A stretch of 64,000 bases of DNA from Sphingobium lactosutens (GCF_013393185.1 NZ_QJQX01000084.1:2501-66500), one strand, 5' to 3'; counted from the stretch's first letter, positions 28,725-37,827 are shown. Notes: generated from the letters alone by a model not told the origin. Numbers and translations: made by a program.

Positions 28725-28768
28725 CGTTTTCCGAGCCAGCAGGCGAGTCCGCCTGCTTCGAAAACGCT
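28725..28768 (+). repeat. Leader hairpin repeat copy 2, ahead of flbT
   Basis: The element starts GCGTTTTCCGAGCCAGCAG and ends CTGCTTCGAAAACGC, with upper stem CAGGCG pairing with CGCCTG. It ends 17 bases before the flbT start, so the hairpin would sit in the mRNA leader close to the ribosome-binding site (GTGGGG). Confidence 0.75.
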
Positions 28769-28785
28769 CAAGTGGGGATAATCGG

Positions 28786-29187
28786 ATGACGCTTCGCATT
28801 TCGCTTCGCAATGGAGAGCCGCTGATCGTGAACGGCGCGGTGCTGCGGTCGGTCGGACGCACCGATCTGGTGGTGGAAAATGGCGCCACCATCCTGCGCG
28901 GGCGCGAGGTGATGAAGCCGGAGGAAGCCGATACGCCGGCGCGCCAGCTCTATTTCGCCTGCATGATGGCCTATATCGACCAGAGCGAGTTGCAGAAGCA
29001 TCAGGATGCGCTGCTGGCGCGGCTGGAGGGATTGATGGCGGCGCTGGAGGCGCCGGAGGCCAAGGCGGTCTGTATCCGCTTCGCCCAGAAGGTCGCGACC
29101 GGCCAATTCTATCCCGCGCTCGCCGATTGCCGCTGGCTCATCGGTTATGAAACCGACGTGCTGGGCCGGACCGCCAAAGCCGCCTGA
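28786..29187 (+). CDS. flbT: Flagellin post-transcriptional regulator FlbT
   Basis: The 133-residue product starts MTLRISLRNGEPLIVNGAVL and contains LVVENGATILRGREVM and DTPARQLYFACMMAYID, the diagnostic FlbT blocks. In Caulobacter FlbT binds the flagellin mRNA leader and represses its translation until the hook is built. I chose the ATG at 28786 after GTGGGG. The partner gene flaF is not adjacent here but lies 9 kb away at 37994 on the other strand, which is a departure from the usual flaF-flbT pair. Confidence 0.92.
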   Translation: MTLRISLRNGEPLIVNGAVLRSVGRTDLVVENGATILRGREVMKPEEADTPARQLYFACMMAYIDQSELQKHQDALLARLEGLMAALEAPEAKAVCIRFAQKVATGQFYPALADCRWLIGYETDVLGRTAKAA

Positions 29188-29218
29188 AATCTTCGCCATT
29201 TCTGAAGGAAAACGTCCG

Positions 29219-30556
29219 ATGACCACATTGGCAGCGGCGGCCGCGGGGCTGCGCCTGCTCAGCCCCGATCGCCGCTTCGGCCATGTCGTCGCGGTGCGCG
29301 GTGCGCTGATCGAGGTGGAGGGGTTGGCCGGCGCGGCGCAGATCGGCTCGTGCGTCTCGCTGGATACGCAGGCGGGCCGGGTCGAGGCGGAAGTCACCGG
29401 CCTCGACCACGGCATCGCCCATTGCATGCCCTTCAGCGAGCCGCAGGGCATCGCGTCGGGCACCCGCGCCGACCTTGCCGCCAGCCAGTTCGGACTGCGC
29501 CCCAGCGCCGGCTGGCTCGGCCGCATGGTCGATGGGCTGGGCCGTCCGGTCGATGGCAAGGGCGCGCTGCCGCAGGGCGCGGACATGCGGCTTATCAAGG
29601 CATCGCCGCCGCCCGCCTCGGCGCGGGCGCGGGTGGGGGAGCGGCTGGGCACCGGCGTCCGTGCGCTCGATTTGTTCGCACCGCTCTGCCGGGGACAGCG
29701 CCTCGGTCTGTTCGCCGGATCGGGCGTCGGCAAGTCGGTGCTGCTGTCCATGCTGGCGCGTTGGACAGACTGTGACGTGGCGGTGATCGGCCTGATCGGC
29801 GAGCGCGGCCGCGAAGTGCAGGAGTTCGTGCAGGACGATCTCGGCGCGGAAGGTCTTGCCCGCAGCGTCGTGGTGGTCGCGACCTCGGACGAGCCGGCGC
29901 TGATGCGGCGGCAGGCGGCTTGGACCACGCTGACCATCGCCGAATATTTCCGCGATCAGGGGCTGAACGTCCTCTGCCTGATGGATTCGGTGACGCGCTT
30001 CGCCATGGCCCAGCGCGAGATCGGCCTTGCCAGCGGCGAACCGCCCGCGACCAAGGGCTATACGCCGACCGTCTTTGCCGAACTGCCGCGGATGCTGGAG
30101 CGCGCCGGACCGGGCCTGCCGGGGCAGGGCAGCATCACCGGCCTCTTCACCGTGCTGGTCGACGGCGACGATCATAATGAGCCGGTGGCGGACGCGGTGC
30201 GCGGCATATTGGACGGCCATGTCGTCATCACCCGCCAGATCGCCGAGCGCGGCCGCTATCCCGCGATCGACGTGCTGAAATCCGTGTCGCGAACCCTGCC
30301 CCACTGCCTGTCCGAGGAGGAAAATGCAGTGCGGCTGGCGGCGCGGCGCGAACTGTCGACCTTCCGCGACATGGAAGAGATGGTGCGGCTGGGCGCTTAT
30401 CGCGCCGGCTCCAGTGCGGAGGTCGATCGCGCCGTGGCGATCGCGCCGCAGATCGAGGCTCTGCTGAAGCAGGGCAAGCAGGAGCGCGGCTTCGCGCAGG
30501 ACAGTTTTACGGCGCTCGCGGCGCTATTGGAGACGACCGATGAAGACACCCTATGA
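29219..30556 (+). CDS. fliI: Flagellar export ATPase FliI
   Basis: The 445-residue protein has the F1-ATPase-like fold with Walker A (GLFAGSGVGKSVLL, about residue 164), Walker B region (LNVLCLMDSVTRFA) and the family block RGREVQEFVQDDLG. FliI energises loading of export substrates with FliH (61479). The ATG at 29219 is preceded by GAAGGAA. Its last 17 bases overlap the start of fliJ. Confidence 0.95.
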   Translation: MTTLAAAAAGLRLLSPDRRFGHVVAVRGALIEVEGLAGAAQIGSCVSLDTQAGRVEAEVTGLDHGIAHCMPFSEPQGIASGTRADLAASQFGLRPSAGWLGRMVDGLGRPVDGKGALPQGADMRLIKASPPPASARARVGERLGTGVRALDLFAPLCRGQRLGLFAGSGVGKSVLLSMLARWTDCDVAVIGLIGERGREVQEFVQDDLGAEGLARSVVVVATSDEPALMRRQAAWTTLTIAEYFRDQGLNVLCLMDSVTRFAMAQREIGLASGEPPATKGYTPTVFAELPRMLERAGPGLPGQGSITGLFTVLVDGDDHNEPVADAVRGILDGHVVITRQIAERGRYPAIDVLKSVSRTLPHCLSEEENAVRLAARRELSTFRDMEEMVRLGAYRAGSSAEVDRAVAIAPQIEALLKQGKQERGFAQDSFTALAALLETTDEDTL

Positions 30557-30971
30557 CACTGCGATGCGCGTGCAGCGCCGCGAGATCGACGCCATGGGCG
30601 TGGCCATCAACGTGCAGATCAACCTGCTGAACCAGATCGAGACGGCGCGCGACGAAGCGCACGCTAGCATCCAGCGCGAAGCCGATGTGGCGGCTGGCGA
30701 CCTTGGCCTGTCCTCCCACGCCTATATGGAACGCATCCGCGCCGAACAGCAGCGGCTGAAGCGCGACGGCGCGGTGCAGAACGCCCGGCTCGACCAGATG
30801 CGCGGCAAGGCAGCGGCCGCCTATGGCGCATTCCGCGCGGTCGAGGTGGCGGCGGAAGGCTTCCGCGAAGACGCCAACCGGCGCAGCGCCAATGCCGAGC
30901 AGGCGGGGGTGGATGACAGTGCTGCGGTCGCTTTCCTGAAGTCGCGGCGGGCCTTGCGGGGCGGGCGATGA
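30540..30971 (+). CDS. fliJ: FliJ-like flagellar export stalk protein
   Basis: The 143-residue product is almost entirely helical coiled coil (residues about 15-120) with the FliJ-like spacing of charged heptads, and sits directly after fliI with a 17-base overlap. FliJ links the ATPase ring to the FlhA gate. Sequence conservation in this family is low, so the name rests on length, structure and position. It overlaps the next gene by ATGA. Confidence 0.85.
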   Translation: MKTPYDTAMRVQRREIDAMGVAINVQINLLNQIETARDEAHASIQREADVAAGDLGLSSHAYMERIRAEQQRLKRDGAVQNARLDQMRGKAAAAYGAFRAVEVAAEGFREDANRRSANAEQAGVDDSAAVAFLKSRRALRGGR

Positions 30972-31927
30972 TCGGCGCGACGGGGCTGCCTGCCCTGAGC
31001 GCCGCGCAGAAGGCGGAGGTCATCTACACGCAGGCGCGCAGCGAATTGACGAACCGGCTGTGGCGCGCGGCGCTGGGCGGCGAGGAAGATGGGACCAAGG
31101 CCATTGGCGGCGAAACGAAGCTGCCGATGAGCCTCGACGCGCTGTTGTCGCTGCTCGACGAGCGCAAGGGCGCGACGGCGCATGCTGCGCCACAGCCGCC
31201 TGTGCCCACGGTCGAGAAGGAAAGGAACGCTCCGGCGCGCTGGGACGGGCAAGGGCAGCAAGGGCAAGCCCCTGCCAATGGGCAGCGCGGTTATGGCCCC
31301 AATGCCGGCTATGCCGGGGCGTTGAGCGCGGCGGCGCAGCGCACCGGCCTGCCGGCAGCGGCGCTCGCGACCATCGTCCATGCCGAGGCGGCGAAGGGAT
31401 CGGACGGACGCTGGCTTCCTTATTCACGCAACCCGCGGTCCAGTGCTGCCGGGCTGGGGCAGTTTCTGAGCGGCACCTGGCGCGGCGAGGCCGAGCGTGA
31501 AGGCACCTGGCTGAACGACGTTGCGCGACAGCAAGGGTGGCTCAACGACCATGGCAAGGTGAAGGGCGAGGATTGCGCCGCCCTGCTGGCATTGCGCTAC
31601 AACCCCGAAGCCGCGATCCAGGCGACCGCCGATTATGCCAAGGCCAATCTGGACGCCTTGGGCCGGGCGGGCATCTCAATCGGCGAAAGCGCTCAGGCGA
31701 TCGCCCAGGCCGCCTATCTGGGCCACCATCTGGGACGCGGCGATGCGATCCGATTTCTTAAAGGAGGGCTCGATCCAGACCGCGCCCGCACGCTGTTGAA
31801 TGTGCAGGTCGGAGCCGCCAGTGCCGGGAAAAAAATTGCCGCCACCGGCAATGCGGCGGCCGCGCATCGCGCCTGGTTGCTTGATTTCATGGGCCGTAAC
31901 ATCCGTCCCGAGCGGTTCGACGCCTGA
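30968..31927 (+). CDS. Lytic-transglycosylase-like protein, probable rod-penetration enzyme
   Basis: The 319-residue protein has an unstructured proline- and glutamine-rich first third and a lysozyme-like domain from about 115. ATIVHAEAAKGSDGRWLPYSRNPRSSAAGLGQFLSGTW (quoted as IVHAEAAK and GLGQF) matches the SLT pattern of a catalytic Glu (Glu140) followed by a GLGQ/GLMQ loop. No signal peptide is visible, so export through the flagellar apparatus is likely. It is coupled to fliJ by ATGA. Because the FlgJ encoded at 53417 lacks its muramidase domain, this protein is the best candidate to open the peptidoglycan for the rod, as SltF does in Rhodobacter. Confidence 0.78.
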   Translation: MIGATGLPALSAAQKAEVIYTQARSELTNRLWRAALGGEEDGTKAIGGETKLPMSLDALLSLLDERKGATAHAAPQPPVPTVEKERNAPARWDGQGQQGQAPANGQRGYGPNAGYAGALSAAAQRTGLPAAALATIVHAEAAKGSDGRWLPYSRNPRSSAAGLGQFLSGTWRGEAEREGTWLNDVARQQGWLNDHGKVKGEDCAALLALRYNPEAAIQATADYAKANLDALGRAGISIGESAQAIAQAAYLGHHLGRGDAIRFLKGGLDPDRARTLLNVQVGAASAGKKIAATGNAAAAHRAWLLDFMGRNIRPERFDA

Positions 31928-32078
31928 TCCGCCGTCGCCTCGCGCAGGCGGCAAGAAATATAGGATTTAGGTAAAAATTAAATATAGGATTAGTGAGTCG
32001 TTAACCAGTGGCGACGAAAAAGGCTCCCGTCGAAGGGGGGCACGCGAGAGTCGCGATGCCGTGATCGAAGGACCGAAC

Positions 32079-32957
32079 ATGTCGAAGACCACCATTGCAC
32101 TGGAAGCGGCCGTTGCCACGGTGAAGGCCAATCTGCCTGAGGACGGCCAGAAGCAGACCGCGCGTCAGCGGGCCGCCGTCGACAAGGCGTTCGCGCGCAT
32201 CCTGACGCTCATCGCGCCGCGCATCCGCCACTTCATCCGCCAATATGGCCTGGTCGGTCATTGGGAGGATGCCGAGCAGGTCTGCTCCATCGCCGTGCAT
32301 CGCGCGATCGAGGCCTATGACCCGGAAAAGGCCCAATTTACGACCTTCGTGAACTGGCAGATCCGGGGCGAATTGCAGAGCCTGCGCTTCCGCCTGATGA
32401 CCGACCAGCGCCCCTCGGCGCGCAAGGTGGAGGCGACCACCGTCTCGATCGAGGCGATCAGCACCGGCGAGGATGGCGAGGATATCTCGGCCGTCGGGAT
32501 GATCGAAGATGAGGAAGCGCTGTTCCGCACCGAAGCCGGCGCATCGGCTTATCTGGCGGAAGCGGCGACGATCACGCTGATCGACGGCTATATCGAACAT
32601 CTGCGCAATGTGGCGCTCGACCGGATGCGTCGCCAGGCACGGCCCAAGCGTGCTGCCAAGGTCGCGGGCGAAATGCGGACATCGGTCTGGCGTGCCGACA
32701 ATCTGGCCATCGATCCGGCCGAACTGGAAGAACTGGAAATGCGCCTGACGCATAATCGCGAAGTGATCGAACGCCGGCTGTTCGACATCACGACGCTGGA
32801 TACGCTGGAAGGCGACACCGGCGTCAACAAGGAACGGGTGCGCCAGATCGCCAAGCGCGCGGCCAAGACCATGGCCGAACTTGCCGCGCAGGATCCGCGC
32901 TTCGCGCTCATGACCGATCATCGCGACTCTGTTCCCACACAGCCGACCATTCACTGA
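32079..32957 (+). CDS. Alternative sigma-70-family factor of the flagellar cluster (RpoH-like)
   Basis: The 292-residue protein has a sigma region 2 (about 42-100: WEDAEQVCSIAVHRAIEAYDPEKAQFTTFVNWQIRGELQSLRF, cited as FTTFVNWQIRGELQ) and a C-terminal region 4 HTH (about 225-268: GVNKERVRQIAKRAAKTMAEL). The 100-residue link between them is acidic and lacks a clear region 3. The REVIERRLFD segment before the HTH is closer to RpoH than to classical FliA. It may nevertheless do the work of FliA. AAGGA precedes the ATG at 32079; an in-frame GTG is 18 bases upstream. Two ATATAGGAT boxes lie in its leader. Confidence 0.82.
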   Translation: MSKTTIALEAAVATVKANLPEDGQKQTARQRAAVDKAFARILTLIAPRIRHFIRQYGLVGHWEDAEQVCSIAVHRAIEAYDPEKAQFTTFVNWQIRGELQSLRFRLMTDQRPSARKVEATTVSIEAISTGEDGEDISAVGMIEDEEALFRTEAGASAYLAEAATITLIDGYIEHLRNVALDRMRRQARPKRAAKVAGEMRTSVWRADNLAIDPAELEELEMRLTHNREVIERRLFDITTLDTLEGDTGVNKERVRQIAKRAAKTMAELAAQDPRFALMTDHRDSVPTQPTIH

Positions 32958-32961
32958 CAAA

Positions 32962-32970
32962 ATTATAGGA
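32962..32970 (-). promoter_or_regulatory. TCCTATAAT element between the sigma factor and porin genes
   Basis: On the minus strand the sequence GATCATCCTATAAT matches the element ahead of flbT base for base over 14 positions. No minus-strand gene follows, so it is either antisense to the sigma-factor gene or a regulator site without promoter function. Confidence 0.4.
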
Positions 32971-33062
32971 TGATCGGCGAAGGTCCGAAAATTTCCTCCG
33001 GCGTGAGCGTCCGCCTCCACATCGACGTTCTATAAGGGATCATCATCCCTGGAGTTTCCGAC

Positions 33063-34481
33063 ATGCCCGATATTTTCCGGGCGACGCGCCGCAATGGCCG
33101 TCGCACGCCGTTCCTGCGCGCCCGCCGGTCCGTGGCCATGGGCCTGACTGCCCTTGCCCTGTCCGGTGCCCCGGCCATGGCGGGTACGGCCCTGCACGAC
33201 GCCCTGGGCGCCCCGGACGAACTGACGATCAAGGGCATGGTCCGGTCGCGAGTGGAAGGAATTGACGGTCAGTTCCGGCCGAACATGGCGGAAAGCGACT
33301 TTCTCTGGTCGCTCAAGACCACGTTGCTGGTCGATTATGATGGCGGACCGCTCCGTATCGGCGGGGAATTGTGGGACGCGCGCGGCTATGGCGAGAAGCA
33401 GAGCAGTTCTGCCGGAACGAGCGAAATCAACGCGCTGGAATTGATTCAGGCCTATGTCGGTTTCGATGTCGCTCTGAGCGACAAGGCCAATGCGGCATTG
33501 ACCGCTGGACGCTTCACCATGGATATCGGATCACGGCGCCTCGTGGGGCGGCAGACCTTCCGCAATACGACCAACGGCTTCACCGGCGCCAATCTGGTGG
33601 TGAACGGGAAGGGGGGCGATCGGCTGGTCCTTTTCTGGACGCTGCCGCAAATCCGCCTGCCGGAAGATCATGACGGCATTTTCGACAATGGCGTCAAATG
33701 GGACAAGGAAAGCAGCGCGCTGCAATTTTTCGGCGGCAGCCTGACCAAGGGCGGCGTTCTGGGCGGGACGCTGGAACTTTATGCCTATGGCCTGAAGGAA
33801 GAGGATAGGGCCGACCGGCTGACCCGGAACCGCAGGCTCTGGACGCCGGGCCTGCGCGCGTGGCGCAAGCCCAGGGCGGGGCAGGTCGATTATGATCTGG
33901 AAGCCGCCTATCAGTTCGGCAAGACCCGCGCGACCACCAGGGCCACTGACCTGACCGATATGAATGTGTCCGCCTGGCTGGTCCATGCGGAAGCGGGGCG
34001 CACCTGGCCAGCCAAATGGCAACCGCGTCTTTCCGTCGATTTCGATCTGGCGACCGGGGACAAGGGTAATGCGCGCAGCTACAACCGGTTCGACACCCTC
34101 TATGGCCCGCGCCGTTTCGACTTTGGCCCAACCGGTCTTTACGGGCCGGTGCATCGCTATAATGTCGTTTCCGGTGGCGTGAGGCTGGAGGCAAAGCCGG
34201 GTAAATCGTCCGACGTGATGGCGATGTATCGCGCGCTCTGGCTTGAATCCAAAGCCGACAGCTTCTCTGCCACGAACGTCAAGGACGGTGCCGGCGATTC
34301 CGGGCGTTTTGCCGGCCATCAGTTCGAAGCGCGCCTGCGCCGCTGGCTGATCCCCGATCTGCTGCGGGTAGACACGGGGCTTGCCTATCTGGTGAAGGGT
34401 CGCTTCCTGACCGACGCCGCCAATGCCCCGCGCACGGGCGACACGCGCTATGGCTATGTCGACCTCTATCTGGAGTTCTGA
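33063..34481 (+). CDS. Alginate-export-family outer-membrane beta-barrel porin
   Basis: The 472-residue protein has a basic N-terminus, a signal peptide ending GAPAMA (about residue 40) and an 18-strand-type barrel sequence with alternating residues and a C-terminal LYLEF Phe. The blocks AYVGFDVALSDKANAALTAGRFTMDIGSRRLVGR and the TLYGPRRFDFGPTG segment are typical of the AlgE-like alginate export family seen in sphingomonads. It probably moves a small organic solute or polysaccharide and has no evident flagellar role. It converges on the two-component response regulator with only eight bases between the stops. Confidence 0.82.
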   Translation: MPDIFRATRRNGRRTPFLRARRSVAMGLTALALSGAPAMAGTALHDALGAPDELTIKGMVRSRVEGIDGQFRPNMAESDFLWSLKTTLLVDYDGGPLRIGGELWDARGYGEKQSSSAGTSEINALELIQAYVGFDVALSDKANAALTAGRFTMDIGSRRLVGRQTFRNTTNGFTGANLVVNGKGGDRLVLFWTLPQIRLPEDHDGIFDNGVKWDKESSALQFFGGSLTKGGVLGGTLELYAYGLKEEDRADRLTRNRRLWTPGLRAWRKPRAGQVDYDLEAAYQFGKTRATTRATDLTDMNVSAWLVHAEAGRTWPAKWQPRLSVDFDLATGDKGNARSYNRFDTLYGPRRFDFGPTGLYGPVHRYNVVSGGVRLEAKPGKSSDVMAMYRALWLESKADSFSATNVKDGAGDSGRFAGHQFEARLRRWLIPDLLRVDTGLAYLVKGRFLTDAANAPRTGDTRYGYVDLYLEF

Positions 34482-34489
34482 TCTGCCGG

Positions 34490-35110
34490 TCAGCCGTCGG
34501 AATAGAGGCCGGCGGCAAAGGCGATGCCGAGTGCTTCGGAAAGGCTGCGGACGTTAAGCTTTTCCATCAGCTTTGCGCGATAGATCTCGATGGTTCGTGG
34601 GCTGATGCCAAGGTCATGGGCGATCACCTTGTTGGAATGGCCCTCCATCAGCCCGATCAGCACGTCGCGCTCCCGCAGGGAGAGCGAGTTGATCTTTGCC
34701 AGCGCCTGCGCCCGCCGCGTCACCGTGCGGTAGGACGCCGCCTGTTTGGCAAAGGCCATGTCGATGGTCTCCAGCAGACGCAGGTGGTTGCAGGGCTTCT
34801 CCAGAAAATCGAAGGCCCCCAGTTTCATCGCCTGCACCGCGGTGCCGACTTCACCCTCGCCGGTGAGTACGATGGTCTCGAAACGATCGGCAATGGGGGC
34901 GAGCGCCTCCAGCACGCCGATGCCCGTCGTGCCTGGCATGTGCAGGTCGAGCAGCAGGCAACCCGACCCCAGCCGGTCCGCCGCAGTCAGGAAGGCGTCG
35001 CCCGACGCAAAGCTGTGGATCCGGTGATCCGGCAGGATCGACAGAAGATGCACCAGCGATGTGCGGACGGAATTGTCGTCGTCCACGATGAAGATCTGTC
35101 GCGCCGTCAT
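34490..35110 (-). CDS. FixJ-family response regulator (REC-LuxR HTH)
   Basis: The 206-residue protein has a receiver domain with acidic pair at 10-11, Asp55 and Lys105, followed by a GerE/LuxR HTH (about 140-200: LSLRERDVLIGLMEGHSNKVIAHDLGISPRTIEIYRAKLMEKL, cited as SPRTIEIYRAKLMEKL). This is the FixJ layout. It overlaps the sensor kinase gene by ATGA, so the kinase is its partner. The target promoters are not known; the adjacent convergent porin gene is a candidate. Confidence 0.93.
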   Translation of the reverse strand: MTARQIFIVDDDNSVRTSLVHLLSILPDHRIHSFASGDAFLTAADRLGSGCLLLDLHMPGTTGIGVLEALAPIADRFETIVLTGEGEVGTAVQAMKLGAFDFLEKPCNHLRLLETIDMAFAKQAASYRTVTRRAQALAKINSLSLRERDVLIGLMEGHSNKVIAHDLGISPRTIEIYRAKLMEKLNVRSLSEALGIAFAAGLYSDG

Positions 35111-37827
35111 TCTGCTGCCTTCAATTCGCTGTCTCCCGGTTCGCGGTAGACCGGAAGCGTGAATTCGATGATCGCGCCCCCTTCCGGGCCATTGGCGAGC
35201 GTCAGCACGCCACCATGGCCTTCCACGATGCGCCGGCAGATGGACAGGCCCAGGCCCAGGCCATGGGGACGCGTCGACACAAAGGCTTCGAACGGCCGCC
35301 CGATGATGGGGGAGGGAAAGCCGGGGCCATTGTCCTTCAGGCGGATCAGCACATGGCCGTCCGGACGCTGGGTCGTGGAAATCATGATTTCCGGTTTCTC
35401 CGTCCTGCGCGCGGCGAAGGCCTCCAGCGCGTTGCCGATGATGTTCACCAGCACCTGCTGAATCTGAATGGGGTCGGCCAGCACATTGGGGTCAACCATG
35501 CTCGGCTGGTAATGGAGATTGACGCCTGCATGGCGCGATCCCGACCAGGCCAGTTGCAGGGCGTCGGCGATCAGTTCGTTGAGCGGGCAGGATCGAATGT
35601 CCAGTTCGCCTTTGGCGACAAAGGCGCGCATCCGCCGGATCATCTCTCCCGCGCGCAGCACTTCGAGATTAGCGAGGTCGATCAGTTCCCTGATCTGGTC
35701 CGCCGATGCATTCATGTCGAGCCGCATATGCGCCGCACCGAGGAAATTGGCGGTCGCGGTCAGCGGCTGGTTGAGCTCATGGGCCAGGCCAGCGCCCATT
35801 TCGCCCATGGTGCTGACGCGCGAGGCGTGCAGCAGTTGTTCCCGCAACTCGTTGAGGCGGGTTTGGGTCGCGATCTGTTCACGCAGGCTGCGGACGAACG
35901 CGATCGAAATATGCTCCCTGCCGATCCTGGTTTCGCCGACCACCAGTTCCAGGGGCATGGAATTGCCCTGCCGGTCCCGCCCGGCGGTGGTTTGTGGCGT
36001 CGATTCCCTGGGCGGCGGCATCCTGTCATCGGCGGCGGCGGGCTTCGCATAGTCGGGCAGGAGCGTGCGCACGTCGCGTCCCGTGATTTCTTCCGCCCGA
36101 TAGCCGAACAGCTTTTCGGCCGCCGTGGAAAAGGACCGTACACGCCCCGCTTCATCGACCGTGATCATCGCTTCGGGTACGGTTTCTAGGATGGAGCGCA
36201 GTTCGAATTCGCGCGCCTTCAGCATTTCGGTTCGTTGTTCGCGTTCCGTCGCGTCCATGATGATGCCCAGCATGGACAGGCCCTGGTCGCCGGGCGGTTC
36301 GTGAAAGAAAATGGAGCCTTCGACGATCAGGGGCTGATCCGCGTTCATGGAACAGAGGCGGAAGGCGCGGCGCTGGAGACTGGCCGACAAGGATTCTTCC
36401 GAAAGGATGTCGATGCCGAAATGAGCGCGGATATGACTGCGCCACGCCTCCATTCCGCCGGAAAAATCTTCAGCCGGAAGCTGGAAAAGTCGTTTTGCAT
36501 GTTGTGAAAATTCGATTTTGTCGGTCGATTGCTGCCATTCGAACAGGCCCAGTTCATGTAGATCGGCGGCAAAGGTGAGGCGAGCCTCGCTGGCCAGCAT
36601 GGCTTGCTCTGCGCGCTGCCGTTCGGTGATGTCTGTCATGGACAGAACGATCATCGGTGCGATGTCCGGCCGGGGCTGCACGATCTCACGGGATTCGAGG
36701 ATGCGCAGCCTCGTTCCGTTGCGGCGGCGTTCCGTAATCTCGGCCTCCTGAGCCGTATGCGGCGCCAATGGGCGCTTAGGGCCTTGGGGAATGAGGGCAT
36801 CGGTAAGTTGATGCTTGCGCTGTCCCTGCGCTTCCTTCGCGGTCCAGCCGTAAAGGCGCTCGCACCCCTTGGACCAGCGAATGATACGGCCATTTATATC
36901 GGTAATGGCGATCGGAGCAGAGTCGATGGCGGTGCTGAACGCCCAGCGCGCGGTGCTTTCACGGCCGATCCGAACCCAGGCCCAGGCGACGATCGCGCAG
37001 GAAATGCTGACCTGCATTGCAGCCTGGATGATTTCGGCCATTTCCCGCGTCAACTGGCCGTTCTTATAGATCCATAGCTGCCACAGCGCCGATGTGACGG
37101 GCAGCAGAATGCAGGGAGCCAACATCCACTGCAATGTTCGGCTGTTGATGCCGCAGCAGGGATTGCCCGGCCAGGCGACATGGCGACGCTGCGCAATCAG
37201 GGCGACTGCGATGGCAATCAATGTCGATGCGGTCGGCACCGACATCAAGGTGCGTCGCGTCGTGCTTTCCATCGAACTGACGCCCAGCGGCAGCAGCGTG
37301 CCGGATATGACCGCAACGGACAAGGCGAGGCAGCCAAGCATCGTGACGAACCGTTTCAGGCTGTCGTAGCGGGATGTCGCTGCCAGCGATGCCAGAGTGA
37401 GGAGGAATGTCGCGATGGCGGGCATCAGGCCCGGCCTGCCCGGATAGATGCGGGACTGGCCCAGAATATGGTCGGGAAACAGCCATCGGTCCATCGCCAT
37501 GGGGGCGTCCACCCATTCCAGGATCAGGGTCGCCAGCGAAATGACCAGGGGCAGGATGGCTATGAGACGTGCGGCAGATAGGCGGCCGGTCGCACCGCTG
37601 AAAACGGACAGGCTAAGACCGATGCAGGCCACCGCAGTCCAGGGTTGCATGAAAATCTCGTTGCGGCCGAAGCCTGCGATCTCCAGGCTATTTGTAAACC
37701 AGCCCATCAGGACGGCCACGCACATGATCAGCGCCGCGGCGATCAGGGCGGGGACGGCCGGGGCCATCCGGACAGATGGAGTCCCGCCGGCGCTTCGAGA
37801 CGGCGGTATCAAAAACTGCATTCCCAC
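35107..37827 (-). CDS. Multi-PAS membrane sensor histidine kinase (FixL-like transmitter)
   Basis: The 906-residue protein has an N-terminal membrane domain of about seven helices (25-290), then PAS regions at roughly 305-410, 425-535 and 545-660, a HisKA domain (AHELNQPLTATANF, the FixL-like H-box) and a HATPase_c domain with NIIGNALEAF and DNGPGFP. The third PAS segment lacks the haem-iron histidine arrangement I would require to call it an oxygen sensor. The GTG at 37827 or the ATG two codons later could be the start. It pairs with the FixJ-like regulator downstream. Confidence 0.9.
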   Translation of the reverse strand: MGMQFLIPPSRSAGGTPSVRMAPAVPALIAAALIMCVAVLMGWFTNSLEIAGFGRNEIFMQPWTAVACIGLSLSVFSGATGRLSAARLIAILPLVISLATLILEWVDAPMAMDRWLFPDHILGQSRIYPGRPGLMPAIATFLLTLASLAATSRYDSLKRFVTMLGCLALSVAVISGTLLPLGVSSMESTTRRTLMSVPTASTLIAIAVALIAQRRHVAWPGNPCCGINSRTLQWMLAPCILLPVTSALWQLWIYKNGQLTREMAEIIQAAMQVSISCAIVAWAWVRIGRESTARWAFSTAIDSAPIAITDINGRIIRWSKGCERLYGWTAKEAQGQRKHQLTDALIPQGPKRPLAPHTAQEAEITERRRNGTRLRILESREIVQPRPDIAPMIVLSMTDITERQRAEQAMLASEARLTFAADLHELGLFEWQQSTDKIEFSQHAKRLFQLPAEDFSGGMEAWRSHIRAHFGIDILSEESLSASLQRRAFRLCSMNADQPLIVEGSIFFHEPPGDQGLSMLGIIMDATEREQRTEMLKAREFELRSILETVPEAMITVDEAGRVRSFSTAAEKLFGYRAEEITGRDVRTLLPDYAKPAAADDRMPPPRESTPQTTAGRDRQGNSMPLELVVGETRIGREHISIAFVRSLREQIATQTRLNELREQLLHASRVSTMGEMGAGLAHELNQPLTATANFLGAAHMRLDMNASADQIRELIDLANLEVLRAGEMIRRMRAFVAKGELDIRSCPLNELIADALQLAWSGSRHAGVNLHYQPSMVDPNVLADPIQIQQVLVNIIGNALEAFAARRTEKPEIMISTTQRPDGHVLIRLKDNGPGFPSPIIGRPFEAFVSTRPHGLGLGLSICRRIVEGHGGVLTLANGPEGGAIIEFTLPVYREPGDSELKAAE

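Noticed and set aside
35107..37827. A haem oxygen sensor like FixL
   Set aside because: The HisKA and FixJ partner match, but the PAS regions do not show the haem-binding histidine pattern clearly enough.
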